Counted from the first letter of the stretch, positions 38,549-47,233 are shown. The stretch: DNA of 64,000 bases from JABDBL01 sp963845445 (GCA_963845445.1 CAWJSE010000002.1:3162001-3226000), one strand, 5' to 3'. The notes: generated by a model from the sequence alone, not told the origin. Made by a program: numbers and translations.

Positions 38549-39218
38549 CCACGTGGATTTTATCGCTCCTCGCGCACGCGCGGGGGAGGATATGGAACTG
38601 TCCACCGGGACCAACGGTTACAACTCCCGCCATCTCGGTTTCCACGTCATGGTTGCCTGGGGCGAGCGGAGCAAGCTGACAAATTCCACCACCCAGAACA
38701 TCAACATTTCTTCCCGCCGTGCCCGCCAGAATGATCGTCTCTCCGCTGTCAACCACGATCGGGAACGGATCGCCAGGAACAGGCGATACTGCGATTGGCG
38801 GCTGGGTCGCAGCGGGAGCGACGGTCGCGGCTTCGTCAAGCGTTTGCACGTCGGCTGCCATCGGGGTCTCCTTTACTGTTGGGAGCGCAGGCGGCGGATC
38901 TAGCACCGCATGTGGTGCCTCAAGTTTGGTTGGAGGTGAAGGTGGATTGCCATTGGGCTGTGCATTCTGGGTCAGTCCCAGGTCCGGCGTATTGTCCGGC
39001 TTGGGAAGTACACCGTCAGTCGGCATTGGTTCTGATGTGTTGTCCGGCTCGGGAAGCACATCGTCAGTGAGGCCCAAGTCCTGCGGACTGCCCGATCCCT
39101 CAGCCGGGAGGGACTCAGATGCGGTGCCTTCTTGAGTTGGGGAGGCACCCGCACCCTGTGTATTTTGCAGCCATTTCGCCCTTTTGTAGGCGCGATCCCG
39201 ATCGTGGTGCTTGCTCAT
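38549..39218 (-). pseudogene. 5' part of the GC-rich gene split by IS256
   Basis: Encodes the first 223 residues, starting at ATG 39218. The region to about residue 135 is low-complexity, with Pro-Glu-Asp-Asn repeats (L-P-E-P-D-N-T, L-P-K-P-D-N-T). A beta-rich segment follows (I-V-V-D-S-G-E-T-I-I-L-A-G-T). Read-through into the element adds Gly then a TAA at 38544-38546. Without the element the sequence continues D-K-I-H-V-E-S-S-P-L into the 35536 fragment, giving about 711 residues. Confidence 0.82.
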
Positions 39219-39670
39219 GTAACCATTCTTTCTGCCTGTGGCATTGAAGATTGTTCAAGCCATATGAACTATGTCTTGAACAGAAGTTTGCTGTAGTTAC
39301 GGATGGTTTTTACTACGAGCGTGTTGAGGAACTTTTACTTCTCGTAGTCAAAGACGCAAATAGCCCCGCTTGTTCTACGTTGCAAAGAACACTCAAAAAA
39401 GTGTTGTCCCGAATCCGTTTTTATTGGGTGTTCTGGGGATGTTCTGTCCTCGGGCAGTAGTTTTAAGCGGTGCTATACCATATCATTCTAAAAAGCTTGT
39501 CAGTAAGAACCTAATACTTTTAAGAAATACAAACCCTCTCTTTAGCGCAAGAATGCACTCTGAATATTAGAATTTCCTCTGTTTTGCTTTCAGGTATTCA
39601 ATTACTCGATAATGTCATGCCAAACTAATCGCGCCAATTATTTCGGTTTTATATATTAATCCTCGTGTTA
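39219..39670. other. Intergenic, no supported gene
   Basis: Upstream region of the split gene. A short plus-strand frame at 39251-39460 lacks a ribosome-binding site and I do not call it. Confidence 0.4.
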
Positions 39671-39698
39671 AGCAGTTAGCGCGAGTGTGCTAACTGCT
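39671..39698. repeat. Perfect 10-bp inverted repeat of the TTAGCGC family
   Basis: AGCAGTTAGC (39671-39680) and GCTAACTGCT (39689-39698) enclose GCGAGTGT. It contains GTTAGCGCGAG, a motif that recurs in other AT-rich spacers of the window (for example 43125, 53526). It lies eight bases left of the IS66 target duplication. Confidence 0.7.
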
Positions 39699-39713
39699 GA
39701 TTGGGATTTAAAG

Positions 39714-41626
39714 GTAAGCCTTCGTCCAACGCAGGTATGACAACCAGAATTTAATGTGCATTAAGCTGGTCGTTTGATATTCTTGGGTAGAGTGAATTTA
39801 TTTTTTCTCTCCTCGGTCATCAGCCAGGGGAGAAATTCTTTTAGGTCTGGTGGTGCTCTGCCGGGTGTTTTTGAACATTCGTTAAAGTAATCTAGCAACA
39901 AAGCTTGTGGATTGAGTCCATTAACCTGCCATGTCTGGAAGACAGTAAATAATTTAGCCGCCAATTGACCAGACCATTCTTTGCCACTACCGTAGCTGTT
40001 CTTGCGATTAATGACCAGATTTCTGAGTAATCTTTCGGCCCGGTTATTGTCTAGGCTAATACGCGGGTCAGTAAGAAATACTGTTAGGCCAATCCAGTGT
40101 GTCATGAAGCTTTTTAGTATTGTCTTTTGCTCTTTATGCAAATCTGGCTGTTCAAGCTGTGATTGCCAAAGTTGCTCAAGTTTTTTCACCTGCTGTTCAA
40201 CCGCTAGATGGGCGTCATTCCAAGGCTGTCCTGATTGCCACAGAGCCGTTCGTTTATGATTAAGAGCAAACAATATTCCTATTTCGCTAAGCCATTCTTG
40301 GGACCATTCTTTCAAGCTTGGTATGCCCTGAAAGACTTTGAGGATATCTCGTCTTTGGTGAACCCAGCACCAGGCATTTTTGATAGCTGGATTTAAAGTC
40401 CAGTAGCTCTTCAGTCTGTCAGTTAATAATATTCCTGTAGAACCGCCAAAGAAGTCTTTAGGCACATCTTTTGAACGGCTTTTATCTAGCAAGTAAACGA
40501 CAGCATCCAAGCTGGCGAAAAGCCAGAACCACCATTGTTTGTCATTTCTGAGCCCATTATTTTCTTCAAAGACGCGCCAGGTGGACTCATCTGCATTCCA
40601 CAGGTCTGCGCCGCGGCAATGATTGACTATTTGTTCATACAAAGAGGCAAGCAGTGTGTCTATTATTTTCATGCCGCCTGTGACTGTACCGGCGGATAGA
40701 TGTAAACCGTGCAAAGCCAATTCTTGTAAAACCCGTTGAGTTGGCACACCAAACATATATTTCCAGACAAGTAAATATACCCAGAGAGAGTTGCCGATTG
40801 TGGTGCGTGGATACAATTTAGGAGGAGGAGGGGCTTTTAATATGACTTTGCCTTTGCAGTCGCATTGGCTGACCAAAATTCTTTTGCGACACACCCGTAT
40901 ATATGGTTTAACCTCTACCTCTGCTATTTCGCTGTCATCAGTTTTTGATACTAGGCGATATGGTTTGTTACAAATATCACAGGCACACTTAGGCGGGTCA
41001 AGAAATTCCTCACGTTGCTCAAGGTTACTTCTATCGCTGCGCCCATGACCATTACCTGGTCCGCATTTTTGACCACGTTTACGTTTTTCTTGTTCTGGTT
41101 CAGAGGCTAGTTTTAATTCTTGTATGGGGGCAATAGCCAGGGAGTCAGCCGTTTCAGTCTTGCGACCAAATTGGTCTTTTTGGAACCAAGCGATTCTTTT
41201 ATTTGCGTTTTCTAATTCTTCTTTTAATTGTTGTATTTCCTGCTCCAGAGCTTGTTTTTGTTGACAGAAAGATTCTGTGGCAGCAATACGGCTTCTTCTA
41301 AGCCTTTTATTTTCTTGTCTAAGCTGCAAAATTTCTTGTTCAAGCTGCCCAATCTTTGCTTGGAAAGCAGATGCTTCAATCTGCCTAGCGGTTCTTTCAT
41401 TCCTCAGCAATTGCAGCAGTGCCGGTACATCGTTATTTACTAGCAGTAACTCAACAAAAGAGCTCGTCCGAGCGCTATTACTATTCGATCCCTGCAAGTT
41501 ACTTTCTTTCTAGTAAAACAACCTCATTTATTTAAACTCCACCTCTCCAAAATGCCAAGACCTCCTAACGTATATGCCTGTAGCTTCTTCTTGACCTTGC
41601 CAAGCCTACCTCTACCGAAGGCTTAC
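39714..41626 (-). mobile_element. IS66-family insertion sequence, copy 2 (1913 bp)
   Basis: Same length and apparently same sequence and orientation as the copy at 12808. Its 8-bp target duplication is ATTTAAAG (39706-39713 and 41627-41634), different from copy 1, so the two are independent insertions and not a segmental duplication. With 25 kb between them in direct orientation they could mediate deletion or mobilisation. Confidence 0.95.
39761..41497 (-). CDS. tnpC: IS66-family transposase (TnpC-type)
   Basis: Translation identical to the transposase at 12855-14591: coiled coil, zinc-binding cysteines and intact DDE residues. See that entry for motif positions. Confidence 0.96.
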   Translation of the reverse strand: MQGSNSNSARTSSFVELLLVNNDVPALLQLLRNERTARQIEASAFQAKIGQLEQEILQLRQENKRLRRSRIAATESFCQQKQALEQEIQQLKEELENANKRIAWFQKDQFGRKTETADSLAIAPIQELKLASEPEQEKRKRGQKCGPGNGHGRSDRSNLEQREEFLDPPKCACDICNKPYRLVSKTDDSEIAEVEVKPYIRVCRKRILVSQCDCKGKVILKAPPPPKLYPRTTIGNSLWVYLLVWKYMFGVPTQRVLQELALHGLHLSAGTVTGGMKIIDTLLASLYEQIVNHCRGADLWNADESTWRVFEENNGLRNDKQWWFWLFASLDAVVYLLDKSRSKDVPKDFFGGSTGILLTDRLKSYWTLNPAIKNAWCWVHQRRDILKVFQGIPSLKEWSQEWLSEIGILFALNHKRTALWQSGQPWNDAHLAVEQQVKKLEQLWQSQLEQPDLHKEQKTILKSFMTHWIGLTVFLTDPRISLDNNRAERLLRNLVINRKNSYGSGKEWSGQLAAKLFTVFQTWQVNGLNPQALLLDYFNECSKTPGRAPPDLKEFLPWLMTEERKNKFTLPKNIKRPA

Positions 41627-41636
41627 ATTTAAAGAG

Positions 41637-41748
41637 GTATGCGGGAATCTGTCTTGGCGCCTAGGTTCACCGCAAAATTGCATAGCTAGACAAGAGGCTT
41701 GGTTTATCCCCCCAATATTCAAGAAAGCCAGTTGGGGCCATCATTGAG
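41637..41748 (-). pseudogene. Fic-locus remnant
   Basis: Bases 41637-41688 match the sequence beyond the Fic gene's 3' end (34175-34222). Bases about 41712-41745 match an internal Fic segment: on the minus strand N-D-G-P-N-W-L-S followed by a stop, compared with N-D-Q-P-D-W-L-S in the intact protein. The sequence between them in the intact locus is missing, so this is a deleted second copy. Confidence 0.65.
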
Positions 41749-41869
41749 TTAGCGCTAGAAGTCTCCCTGTTGGTTAATCATTAACTTGTTAATTGAAAGT
41801 TAGCGCAACTCCGCCTCCGCGTTCGCGCGAGCTAGCCTAGATAATTTCGCGTCTTTTAATCAATAATAT

Positions 41870-42229
41870 GGGCAGATTTAATCTTGTTTATGAATTTTGT
41901 TTGAGGCTGTCAATAGAAAGTCTGAGTGAGAATGGGCTCTGCGACTGACTTCTTAATGCGGCCTTAAATATCAAAGATTGGCCCTAGCGCATTGCGAGCA
42001 AATATCGAAGAGTGTTATAAAAAAAGCGTTCCTTGAAATCCCCGATTTAGTGACATATCTGAAACTATTCCAGCCTTAACGTTTGCGATCTACTTGCTGT
42101 CTTACGGCAGATCGGGGACTAAGGCGAATTACACGTGGATTATATTCTAGGTGTAGCAGTGTGAGGTTGGGATGGTTGGGGCTGCTAGCTCAATATCGGG
42201 CGGGCAGCCAAATAGCCTACGAGGAGCCA
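41870..42229 (+). repeat. Duplicated leader, copy 1
   Basis: About 360 bases upstream of the 42230 gene resemble 43172-43566 upstream of the 43567 gene. Shared blocks include CATTGCGAGC-AATAT, GTTATAAAAAAA, CCCCGATTTAGT-AC, CATTCCAGCCT and GAATTACACGTG. The unit probably contains promoter and leader. Nothing else is coded in 41749-42229. Confidence 0.75.
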
Positions 42230-42961
42230 ATGAGTTTGAATGCAATGCGTTCCTGCCGGAGAGTCTTTGGACGGTCGAACGGGCTGGAGCACATGGAGCC
42301 GCTGGTCTTGCCCAGTGGCGGCGCCATGTACGCTTCGCTGGTACCTATCACCGGTGAGTCAAGCGTGCCGTCTACAGCGCTCCCCAGCGCACCTGCTGTG
42401 CCCTCTACGAGCGACAACATGTATGTTGTCGTTGTTCAGCCCCCAGGAAGTGGGCAAGATGTGCCGTCTTCGGCGCTCGTAAATCCGCCTCTGCCGCCGC
42501 CGGTGACTATTTTGAGTTCGCCGGCTGTCATCGTCCCACCTCCAGGAAGTGGGCAAGATGTGCCGTCTTCGGCGCTCGTAAATCCGCCTCTGCCGCCGCC
42601 GGTGACTATTTTGAGTTCGCCGGCTGTCATCGTCCAGCCCCCAGGAAGTGGGCAAGATGTGCCGTCTTCGGCGCTCATCAATCCGCCTTTGCCGCCACCG
42701 GTGACTATTTTGAGTTCGCCGGCTGTGGTCTTGCCCACAGTTGAGTCGGTGCGGTCAACGACCGTTTCGGCTACGCTGTCCAGTTCGGCGGCGATTCCAA
42801 CGGCTTCGGCGTCGACCCCAAGCTCTTCACATCTAGGGGTACTGTCACCCACATTCGGGCCCGGGACTTTGTCCGCTAAAGCACCGGTGCTCGACAATGT
42901 TCTCGGTGCACTAGATGTTTTCCCGGTAACCAGCCGCCCCAAGGTTGGGCCGCGGACCTAA
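42230..42961 (+). CDS. Pro/Ser-rich repeat protein, GC-rich
   Basis: A 243-residue protein at ATG 42230, five bases after GAGGAG; the longer frame from 42083 runs through the duplicated leader. Residues about 70-168 are three near-perfect 33-residue repeats with P-P-G-S-G-Q-D-V-P-S-S-A-L and N-P-P-L-P-P-P-V-T-I-L. The C-terminal 70 residues are Ser/Thr/Ala-rich and end in a segment (D-N-V-L-G-A-L-D-V-F-P) faintly like the end of the 43567 protein (V-V-L-G-T-G-V-L-D-F-F-P). Near residue 20 L-E-H-M-E-P-L-V-L-P-S may be a degenerate form of the L-E-E-R-C-L-L-S motif of that neighbour. Probably surface or secreted; function unknown. Confidence 0.66.
   Translation: MSLNAMRSCRRVFGRSNGLEHMEPLVLPSGGAMYASLVPITGESSVPSTALPSAPAVPSTSDNMYVVVVQPPGSGQDVPSSALVNPPLPPPVTILSSPAVIVPPPGSGQDVPSSALVNPPLPPPVTILSSPAVIVQPPGSGQDVPSSALINPPLPPPVTILSSPAVVLPTVESVRSTTVSATLSSSAAIPTASASTPSSSHLGVLSPTFGPGTLSAKAPVLDNVLGALDVFPVTSRPKVGPRT
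42437..42733 (+). repeat. Three tandem 99-bp coding repeats
   Basis: Units start at 42437, 42536 and 42635. They differ at few positions, so expansion was recent. The unit is a multiple of three and keeps frame. Confidence 0.92.
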
Positions 42962-43008
42962 CAAATCCAGACGCACTTGCGTAAACCGCGACCGGCTCCT
43001 AGCCTGTT

Positions 43009-43076
43009 GAGGCGGCAACATTACAGAATGGGGGGTGACGAAGACGTCGCCTCCATCTTTTCTGCTGCTTTTTTTT
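43009..43076 (+). terminator. Possible terminator of the 42230 gene
   Basis: GAGGCG (43009-43014) pairs with CGCCTC (43048-43053), and an eight-T run lies at 43069-43076. The gap between stem and T-run makes this uncertain. Confidence 0.35.
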
Positions 43077-43124
43077 GGACATTTTTCTTTTTGAAATTTG
43101 CAATGTCGTAATTGAGTGACCAGT

Positions 43125-43148
43125 GTTAGCGCGAGTTAGCCTAACTCG
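43125..43148. repeat. TTAGCGC-family inverted repeat
   Basis: GTTAGCGCGAGTTAG overlaps CGAGTTAG-C-CTAACTCG (43132-43148), an eight-bp perfect inverted repeat. Same family as 39671 and 53526. Confidence 0.55.
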
Positions 43149-43171
43149 GCTCTTTCTGTTTAATAAAAAAA

Positions 43172-43566
43172 TATCAGCAGGTTTAATCATATTTATAGAT
43201 TTGATCAATACTCTCAATAAAAAGCATTTGTCCGTGAAACTGGGCTCTAAGACCGCATTCTTGATTTGTCATTAAACAATAAAATGCTATGGAACAGCAT
43301 TGCGAGCGAATATCCGATGATGTTATAAAAAAATGTTCCCCAATATCCCCGATTTAGTAACCTACCTGAAGACCATTCCAGCCTGACAATTTGCGATTCT
43401 GTTTGCCGTCCCGTGGAGGTTAGGGGACTAGGGGGAATTACACGTGCATTGAAATCATGTGTAGCGGTGTTTGGCTGGATGGCTGGGATGGTTGTGGCTG
43501 ACTGGCTCAAATTCGGGCTGGTAGCCAAGGTAGGCTCTGGTCAAGTTTTCTGAGGAGACTGCTTCG
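43172..43566 (+). repeat. Duplicated leader, copy 2
   Basis: Counterpart of 41870-42229. It ends with GAGGAGACTGCTTCG before ATG 43567. The homology stops at about the start codons, so different coding regions were placed behind the same upstream region. Confidence 0.75.
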
Positions 43567-45657
43567 ATGACTAGTACCAAGAACGGCAGCGCGGTGGTGT
43601 ATGGTAGCAAGGCCAGTCAGCGCGGTTTGCCGATGAGGCATCCGGCCAGTGCTGGGTTTCGCCGCCCGGGGAGAGGAGCGCGTCAGCGTCGCCAATTTCA
43701 CCTCCCGGGAGCCCCAGGCCCTCTCGACTTCAGCGCGTCGGCCGGCTACGCCTACATCAGGTCGGCCACCGACACCGGGACTGCAAGCGCTTGTGGGGAC
43801 AACTTCACCACGTCTGTGCTTGACACCGGCGCCGCAAGGGCTTGTGGGAATAGCTTCGCAACCTCTGTGCTCAACACCGGGTCCGAACACTCTCGTGTGT
43901 GTCATGCGATCGCTACCACGCACGCGTACGGTTTCTCCGACCCGGCAGACATGACGCTGGAGGAGCGGTGTCTCCTGTCTACCTACACCGTGACTGTAAC
44001 CTCCGGTTACGGGGTCGGCTCGCTCTGGTACGGTGTTGAGTATGCCACCGCCGGCGAGACTATCAATTTCAGTCCTTCCGCCCGCAACGACACGCTGCCG
44101 GCAGAGGCGGTTTTGTCCGCCAACAATGTCACTATTAACGGATCCACATCCGGTGGAGAGGTGTACCTCCACTTGGATGGGTTCGGCTACAACTTCTTCG
44201 GCGTGACCGGCACCGGAGACACCTTCGAAAACCTGCTGACCGACGGCGGCAGCGCTCCGCCAAACGAGTCCGGTGGCTTTGTGGTATTCGTGGGTACCAA
44301 CCCCAATTCCACCCTCAATATTAATCATTGCACTATTGAGGGCACCCTTGGCGGATCCACCGCCATAGGGGGAGTCAACCCCACCGTCACCCTTAGTTAT
44401 GACGCGTGGTTGGACAACGCGGGGAGATTTGGCGACGTTCAGTGGAACCCTACCACTGGTGGCACTCTCAACGCCGACCATGACGACTTCAATGGAGACC
44501 AAGGCTTCACCCCGCTGGGACCAACGGCCATTGGATTGTTTCTCAATGGCACGGCCACGGCTACCATCAATATTGACTACGGGACCTTCCTGTACGGTAC
44601 CGACGGCTTCGACATCTACGCCCAGGTGAATTCCGGGGCCACACCGAATGTGTATGTCACCGACTCGTACTTCAATCTTTACGGCGCAACGAATGGCGGT
44701 GCCTTCGCCAGTATTTCCCAGAGTGGGGCACTCTCGGGGACATACATGTCGTTTTCCAGTTGCACCGTGACTGGCGCCACTAGCCAGTATGGTGCAGTCA
44801 CCGTCGAGTCTACCGGCTCGACGCTGCTGAACTCCGATAACATCGAGGGCAATGCCACCACCGGGGTATATGTCTACGGCAACGCCACGTACATGAACGT
44901 GGGCTTGTACAACTCCGACGTGACCGGCAACACCCCCTCAACCGCAAGTGGAGGTGGCGTTGGCGCAGGGCTGGGGTCTACGGATTTCCTGCAGCTGATA
45001 AACGACAATGTCCTCAATAACACCGCCAATGGCATTGGCGCCGACGGTGGCGGTCTGAATTATGGGGCGCTGAGTGCTGGAGAGACGAGCAATCTCCAGA
45101 TCTACTCTTGCCTCTTCAGCGGAAACTCTGCCAAGAACCTCGGTGGCGGTGTGTACGTGGCAACCGCCTATACGCCCACGGTCTTGGCGGATAACGACGT
45201 CTTCTACGGTAACACCAACTCGGATCTTTACGGACCCTTCGAGTTGACTTATTCCGACTACGGTCTTCCCACCGGCTTAGTGTTAGCGTCCGGCAGTGGC
45301 GCCAACCTGTCGGGTGTCAACCCACTCATTTCCAAGACAGTTACCCTACCGGGTTCCCCAGGAGACCCGAATAGCGGTACTTTCGGGTCGGAGTACGAGT
45401 TCAAGTCAACCAGTCAGGTGACCACTGCCGGAGATCCCAATCTCGACTCCGCCCCCTCGCCCTTCAACCTGGACATCGTGGGTACCGTGCGCAAGGCCGG
45501 TACCACCACAGGCAAGTTCATGGGTCCTTGCGTAGTCCCGTACACCGGTGCCACTCCTTCAACGGCAAGCGCACTTGCTACCGATGTTGTGCTGGGCACA
45601 GGCGTCCTGGACTTCTTCCCAAGCGCCAAGTCCCGCCTGCTCGCTGAATTCGCCTGA
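43567..45657 (+). CDS. Beta-helix-like surface protein with L-E-E-R-C-L-L-S motif
   Basis: A 696-residue protein with a GAGGAG site nine bases before ATG 43567. The first 125 residues are basic then low-complexity, with two 17-residue repeats (D-T-G-x-A-x-A-C-G). M-T-L-E-E-R-C-L-L-S-T-Y-T-V-T follows near 128. About 500 residues after it are Gly/Asn/Thr-rich with repeating N-V, N-T-A-N-G-I and G-G-G-V-Y patterns typical of right-handed beta helices. The L-E-x-R-x-L-L-S segment just before the repeat body is, in my knowledge, common in Planctomycete surface proteins. Probably exported by an unusual signal; no classic signal peptide is seen. Ends in L-L-A-E-F-A. Confidence 0.75.
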   Translation: MTSTKNGSAVVYGSKASQRGLPMRHPASAGFRRPGRGARQRRQFHLPGAPGPLDFSASAGYAYIRSATDTGTASACGDNFTTSVLDTGAARACGNSFATSVLNTGSEHSRVCHAIATTHAYGFSDPADMTLEERCLLSTYTVTVTSGYGVGSLWYGVEYATAGETINFSPSARNDTLPAEAVLSANNVTINGSTSGGEVYLHLDGFGYNFFGVTGTGDTFENLLTDGGSAPPNESGGFVVFVGTNPNSTLNINHCTIEGTLGGSTAIGGVNPTVTLSYDAWLDNAGRFGDVQWNPTTGGTLNADHDDFNGDQGFTPLGPTAIGLFLNGTATATINIDYGTFLYGTDGFDIYAQVNSGATPNVYVTDSYFNLYGATNGGAFASISQSGALSGTYMSFSSCTVTGATSQYGAVTVESTGSTLLNSDNIEGNATTGVYVYGNATYMNVGLYNSDVTGNTPSTASGGGVGAGLGSTDFLQLINDNVLNNTANGIGADGGGLNYGALSAGETSNLQIYSCLFSGNSAKNLGGGVYVATAYTPTVLADNDVFYGNTNSDLYGPFELTYSDYGLPTGLVLASGSGANLSGVNPLISKTVTLPGSPGDPNSGTFGSEYEFKSTSQVTTAGDPNLDSAPSPFNLDIVGTVRKAGTTTGKFMGPCVVPYTGATPSTASALATDVVLGTGVLDFFPSAKSRLLAEFA

Positions 45658-45662
45658 TCGAC

Positions 45663-45691
45663 GGAGGTTGACGCTACTGGCGTCAACCTCC
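45663..45691 (+). terminator. Hairpin directly after the 43567 gene
   Basis: GGAGGTTGACG (45663-45673) pairs with CGTCAACCTCC (45681-45691), perfect 11-bp stem. Confidence 0.7.
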
Positions 45692-45704
45692 ACAGGTTAA
45701 AAAA

Positions 45705-45753
45705 ACGAGACGGGGTGAGCACAGCTCATGTGCTCACCCCATCGTTTTTTTAT
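45705..45753 (+). terminator. Strong rho-independent terminator
   Basis: ACGA-GACGGGGTGAGCACA pairs with TGTGCTCACCCCA-TCGT and is followed by seven T residues. Second of two terminators after the 43567 gene. Confidence 0.85.
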
Positions 45754-45865
45754 TTCCATGAGGCTTGCGAAGTACCAATTTTTTTGATTTTTTTGATTTT
45801 TTAGGATCCTCATAAATATTCAACGCAAAAGTACTCGTTATTATTTGAATATTTAAATTCAGCTT

Positions 45866-45935
45866 TGTTCATACTAGCGGCTTGAATCCACAGTTGTGGA
45901 TTGCCGCGCGCGCGGCTTCACAGATGTAGGTAGGC
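45866..45935 (-). pseudogene. Fragment related to the 32386 gene
   Basis: TAGCGGCTTGAATCCACAG and the following bases closely match 32521-32590 inside the coding region of the 32386 gene. No long frame remains. The rest of 45755-46163 has no gene I can see. Confidence 0.6.
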
Positions 45936-46163
45936 ATAAGGCTTGATCTTGCCCCCGTAGATTTGTTAGGGTAGGGTATCATCGGGAGTCGATTTTGGAC
46001 ACGAAGTCCTCACCCAGCTAAAAAATAGTGCTAGTGAAGCTCGCACAATCCCTGATCATCGTGGGACTATGGAGATTAATTATGCACTCCAGGACTTCAT
46101 GTTGCTGCGTATATACGTGGCGGAGACCTGACTGGTAAGTAGCCTCGGCTGCGATAAAAAGAT

Positions 46164-46229
46164 GAAAAAGCGACGAAGGCGGAAGAAGCCTACGGTGGCG
46201 TGTGTCCGCGTAGTTCTCCCGCCCGTCGC
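46164..46229 (-). terminator. Duplicated long-hairpin terminator, copy 2
   Basis: On the minus strand GCGACGGGCGGGAGAACTACG pairs with CGTAGGCTTCTTCCGCCTTCGTCGC, followed by TTTTTC. It ends the 46295 gene and duplicates 35432-35497. Confidence 0.8.
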
Positions 46230-46294
46230 GGATCGTTTTCTGACCAGCCTTCGCTAGTGGTCGGACTCACTGAGCCGCCACCTTGCGGTGATGG

Positions 46295-46774
46295 CTAGGA
46301 GCTCTCCTGGATCGTGTATATGATGCCGTCTTTGTCGACGGACACCACATTAACGGTGTAGCTTCCGAACCCCTTCGCCTCGCCTTTCAGCTGGAGGATG
46401 GGTTGTTCGGCCGGCTGCGGGTTAAGAGGCGCGATCCTCTCGTTGGGGTTGATGGTAAATAACAATTCAATTGGCGTTTCCCCCTCCTCCGTCGCTTCTG
46501 ACACGACGATGTAGAACATGCCGTCGGAGCAGACCAGAATATCGTAGGAGGGCTGCTGGTGATTGGGATTCCTCTTGGACTGGAACGTCCCCAGCCATTT
46601 TGACCCCCAGCCCAACATGGCGTAGAGTACCTTCAAATAGATGGTGAAGGTGCGATCGTTTTGGGTTGGCAACCGGAAATCCAACGCCACTTCTCCGCCC
46701 AGCTCTTCGATGCGCTGGCCGAAGCCCAGTCTCTTGCGCGGAAGTCCTGCCGGCGGCAATTGCAAGTCTGTCAT
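46295..46774 (-). CDS. Hypothetical protein, GC-rich
   Basis: A 159-residue protein at ATG 46774 with GAGGAG nine bases upstream. Mixed alpha/beta with a Trp-containing centre (L-G-W-G-S-K-W-L-G) and a C-terminal strand-rich part ending I-Y-T-I-Q-E-S-S. No signal peptide, no family recognised. It shares its terminator with the IS256-split gene, suggesting both derive from the same module type. Confidence 0.65.
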   Translation of the reverse strand: MTDLQLPPAGLPRKRLGFGQRIEELGGEVALDFRLPTQNDRTFTIYLKVLYAMLGWGSKWLGTFQSKRNPNHQQPSYDILVCSDGMFYIVVSEATEEGETPIELLFTINPNERIAPLNPQPAEQPILQLKGEAKGFGSYTVNVVSVDKDGIIYTIQESS

Positions 46775-46996
46775 GTACAGTCTCCTCTCGAATTGGTGCG
46801 CTTGATAGCGCGGGTTCGTATGTCTCGAATCTCAGTTAACTGACGCAGGGAGAAAGTGGGGGAGGAGCTTAAGCCCACGCAGCCGCGCTCCCCACCCTCT
46901 AAGCATCCCTGCTTTTGAAGCTGCCTCATCCCAAAGCGGTGCCCGTGGATATCGAGGACGTATTTCAAGGGCGGCGAGCTTCTGCCTGCAATGGCG

Positions 46997-47233
46997 TTAG
47001 CGTAGACCAAACTGCGGGTCGTGCATCAGCCTGACGCTGCCGAAAACCTGGACGACTTCATTCTGGAGCTTGGGAAATTGTGCCGCGAGTTTCTCGTCCT
47101 TGATTTCAAGTCCCCCATCTTCATGGAGGACACACACGACGTCACCGGATGGCAGGATTCTGTCGTCCGGGAACCACCTCAGGAAGTCGGCGCCTTCCGG
47201 ACGGACGCCTGTGACTGTTCGGACTCTCTGCAT
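46997..47233 (-). CDS. Small hypothetical protein, GC-rich
   Basis: A 78-residue protein at ATG 47233, following CGAGGTGAAAA. It contains D-I-L-P/ R-I-L-P-S-G-D-V-V-C-V-L-type strands and a Lys/Glu helix; no known family. The gene is co-directional with 46295, and the 220 bases between them hold a GGGGAG-rich leader region. Region 47240-47799 upstream is without a gene I can support. Confidence 0.5.
   Translation of the reverse strand: MQRVRTVTGVRPEGADFLRWFPDDRILPSGDVVCVLHEDGGLEIKDEKLAAQFPKLQNEVVQVFGSVRLMHDPQFGLR

Noticed and set aside
12808..41626. Composite transposon bounded by the two IS66 copies
   Set aside because: Each copy has its own different 8-bp duplication, so they inserted independently; mobilisation as a unit is only a possibility.
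43507..44502. 331-codon minus-strand frame antisense to the beta-helix gene
   Set aside because: It is a composition-driven shadow of the GC-rich plus-strand gene; no ribosome-binding site and no coherent domain.
46771..47010. 79-codon minus-strand frame between two small genes
   Set aside because: No ribosome-binding site, overlaps the neighbour's end and covers the leader of the 46295 gene.
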